Source: CAYPQL01 sp964412905 (lineage in GTDB: Bacteria > Patescibacteriota > Minisyncoccia > JAHIHE01 > JAGLIN01). Taken from it: a stretch of 6,202 nt of DNA. The translations under genes were made by a program, and so were the position numbers. The notes under the pieces were generated by a model. The model did not search any database. It saw nothing but the letters and a program-made list of their open reading frames with translations, and was not told the DNA's origin. The stretch's first letter is position 1, and each line of letters starts with the position of its first letter. This document shows positions 5,108 to 6,202 of the stretch, in pieces. Location: assembly GCA_964412905.1 (NCBI GenBank), contig CAYPQL010000059.1, positions 1-6,202 of the forward strand, given 5' to 3'.

Positions 5108-5132
5108 AAATTAGAAACTAGAAATTAGAAAC
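5100..5132 (+). repeat. GAAATTA heptad tandem repeat at the end of ftsW
   Basis: GAAATTA at 5100-5106 and 5107-5113, GAAACTA at 5114-5120, GAAATTA at 5121-5127, then a partial GAAAC. The ftsW stop TAG (5105-5107) spans the first two units, so the last codons of ftsW are repeat sequence. A T-rich run follows at 5144-5151 without a stem before it. Confidence 0.75.
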
Positions 5133-5161
5133 TTAACCCCCTTCTTTTTTTGTTCAAAAGA

Positions 5162-5170
5162 TGGTAGAAT
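5162..5170 (+). promoter_or_regulatory. Probable extended -10 promoter for murG
   Basis: TGGTAGAAT (5162-5170) fits the extended -10 pattern TGn-TATAAT with one mismatch. There is no good -35 at 17 bases: TTCTTT at 5142-5147 is poor, and TTGTTC at 5150-5155 is only 9 bases away. Transcription would begin near 5177 and the leader of about 75 bases would carry the octamer array. This gives murG a start independent of ftsW. Confidence 0.5.
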
Positions 5171-5190
5171 TAAATTGCTGAATTGCTAAA

Positions 5191-5246
5191 AACAATTTAA
5201 CAATTTAACAATTTAACAATTTAACAATTTAACAATTTAACAATTT
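5191..5246 (+). repeat. Seven perfect AACAATTT octamers in the murG leader
   Basis: Seven identical 8-bp units run from 5191 to 5246 and end six bases before the murG ATG at 5253. The array sits where a ribosome binding site would be and has none. It is unstructured and A/U-rich in RNA. Identical units imply recent expansion or ongoing slippage. Confidence 0.9.
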
Positions 5247-5252
5247 AATCAT

Positions 5253-6202
5253 ATGAGAATTTTATTTGTAGGAGAACCGCTAAAAGGATATTTATATCCG
5301 ATAATTTCAGTTTACGAAGAGCTTAAAAGACTTGCGGAAAAATCAAATTCAAAGCCCTCGGAATTTATGTTGATAAGCTCAAAGAGCCATTTTTTGGAAG
5401 AAATGCTTGAAGGAACGGGAATGCCGTATAAAACCATATGGTCTGCGAAACGAAGGAAGCCTTTCTCCCCCTTGGTTTTTGTTGATTTTTTTATGCTTCT
5501 TATCGGTTTTTTGCAATCAATAATTTATGTTTTTGATTATATGCCGGATGTTATTTTTTCAAGGGGCGGCTATGTCTCTTTGCCTGTTGTTATAGCCGGC
5601 TGGATATTCCGCATCCCCATAATCATTCACGAGTCTGACGCGGTCGCAAGCCCCATGGATAAATTTATGTTTCGTTTCGCGAAAAAAGTGGCGGTTTCTT
5701 TCAGCGATAGCAAAGAAATTTATGTTTCGCCGAAAGTATTTTTTTCCGGCAATCCCATAAGAAGTTTTATTACGCAAGGAGATAAGGAAAAATCTTTAAA
5801 AAGTTTCGCCCTGAATAAAGAAAAACCGATTATTTTTATTATGGCGGGCAGCGAGGGGGCGGAAGAAATAAATAATCTTGTGCTGGAAATTCTTCCCGAC
5901 TTGCTGAGAGACTTCCAAATTATCCATCAGTGCGGCATTGTGGATTATGACAAGGTAAAATCAATTGTTGAAAAAATGAACATTCCTAATTTAAACGATT
6001 ATCATCTGTTCCCGTTTTTCAGGGAAAGGGCCGGCGAGGCTTACGCGGCTTGCGACCTTGTAATAAGCAGGGCTGGCGCGAATACCGTTTCTGAAATTAT
6101 GGCCGTGGGAAAGCCGAGCATTTTAATTCCTCTCACATCGGCGGTAAGCGACAAGCAAAAAAAGAACGCCTTTCATTATTCCCAGTCCGGCGCGGCGGTT
6201 TT
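5253..6202 (+). CDS. murG: UDP-GlcNAc transferase MurG, 3'-truncated, divergent N-terminal loop
   Basis: GT-B glycosyltransferase at the cytoplasmic membrane face that transfers GlcNAc from UDP-GlcNAc to lipid I to make lipid II, the substrate of FtsW. 316 codons are visible; about 40-50 C-terminal residues are probably missing, as family members are about 355 aa. Motifs: SRGGYVSLP at 103-111 (family GGYVS), IIIHESD at 123-129 (family HEQN, with QN changed to SD), FSGNPIR at 164-170, MAGSEGAEEIN at 197-207 (family GGSQGA), ISRAGANTVSEI at 271-282 with the UDP-GlcNAc-binding Glu281, and LIPLTSAVSDKQKKNA at 291-306, keeping Gln302 and Asn305. The N-terminal GGTGGHxxP loop is replaced by GEPLKGYLYP at 7-16, with Tyr where the invariant His is expected. 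ATG 5253 is preceded by the octamer array and no Shine-Dalgarno. MurG is supported by the rest of the chain and by its position after ftsW. Confidence 0.88.
   Translation, partial: MRILFVGEPLKGYLYPIISVYEELKRLAEKSNSKPSEFMLISSKSHFLEEMLEGTGMPYKTIWSAKRRKPFSPLVFVDFFMLLIGFLQSIIYVFDYMPDVIFSRGGYVSLPVVIAGWIFRIPIIIHESDAVASPMDKFMFRFAKKVAVSFSDSKEIYVSPKVFFSGNPIRSFITQGDKEKSLKSFALNKEKPIIFIMAGSEGAEEINNLVLEILPDLLRDFQIIHQCGIVDYDKVKSIVEKMNIPNLNDYHLFPFFRERAGEAYAACDLVISRAGANTVSEIMAVGKPSILIPLTSAVSDKQKKNAFHYSQSGAAV

Noticed and set aside
5131..5155. Terminator after ftsW
   Set aside because: There is a T-run at 5144-5151 but no stem-forming inverted repeat ahead of it.
5191..5246. CRISPR-like array
   Set aside because: Units are contiguous 8-mers with no spacers between them; a simple tandem repeat.
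1..6202. Alternative genetic code (TGA as Gly, as in some CPR groups)
   Set aside because: The PLP gene ends at a TGA exactly where the overlap with the next gene requires it, and no gene needs TGA read-through.

Overview
The window is a stretch of a bacterial division and cell wall (dcw) cluster interrupted by genes that do not belong to the standard set. The plus-strand backbone is murD (5' end cut off by the window), ftsW, and murG (3' end cut off). Low G+C, lysine/isoleucine-rich proteins, starts mostly without a Shine-Dalgarno sequence, spacers made of short A/T-rich tandem and palindromic repeats, and a MurD with an ATTPEA-type motif together suggest a Patescibacteria/CPR genome, probably Parcubacteria-like. 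That placement is inference from pattern, not a search result. The genes read in the standard bacterial code: TAA, TAG and TGA all serve as stops and no in-frame TGA is needed.

Layout: 1-806 is the 3' part of murD, carrying two in-frame repeat insertions. At 807-876 an inverted repeat sits between convergent genes. Positions 880-1032 (minus) encode a 50-residue zinc ribbon like the amino-group carrier LysW, with its own promoter. Positions 1119-1147 are a clear minus-strand terminator for a two-helix membrane protein gene (1146-1400, minus). That gene has a near-consensus promoter and a strong Shine-Dalgarno that together point to an ATT start codon. At 1442 the plus strand resumes with a threonine-synthase-like PLP enzyme (to 2569), overlapped by 11 bases by an ATP-grasp enzyme (2559-3947). 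After a second copy of the post-murD repeat family comes ftsW (4010-5107). A spacer with GAAATTA heptads, an extended -10 promoter and seven AACAATTT octamers leads into murG (5253 to the edge).

MurD adds D-glutamate to UDP-MurNAc-L-Ala, MurG makes lipid II, and FtsW polymerises lipid II at the septum. The PLP enzyme and ATP-grasp enzyme are translationally coupled and probably co-transcribed with ftsW, so they may make or attach an unusual amino acid or peptide in the envelope pathway. The LysW-like ribbon nearby makes a carrier-protein scheme thinkable, but it is on the other strand and lacks the canonical acceptor tail. MurD and MurG also depart from the family consensus at substrate-site motifs.

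The most notable points are the PLP/ATP-grasp pair inside the dcw cluster, the repeat- and palindrome-derived segments inside coding sequence, the altered MurD and MurG motifs, and the ATT-start membrane gene.
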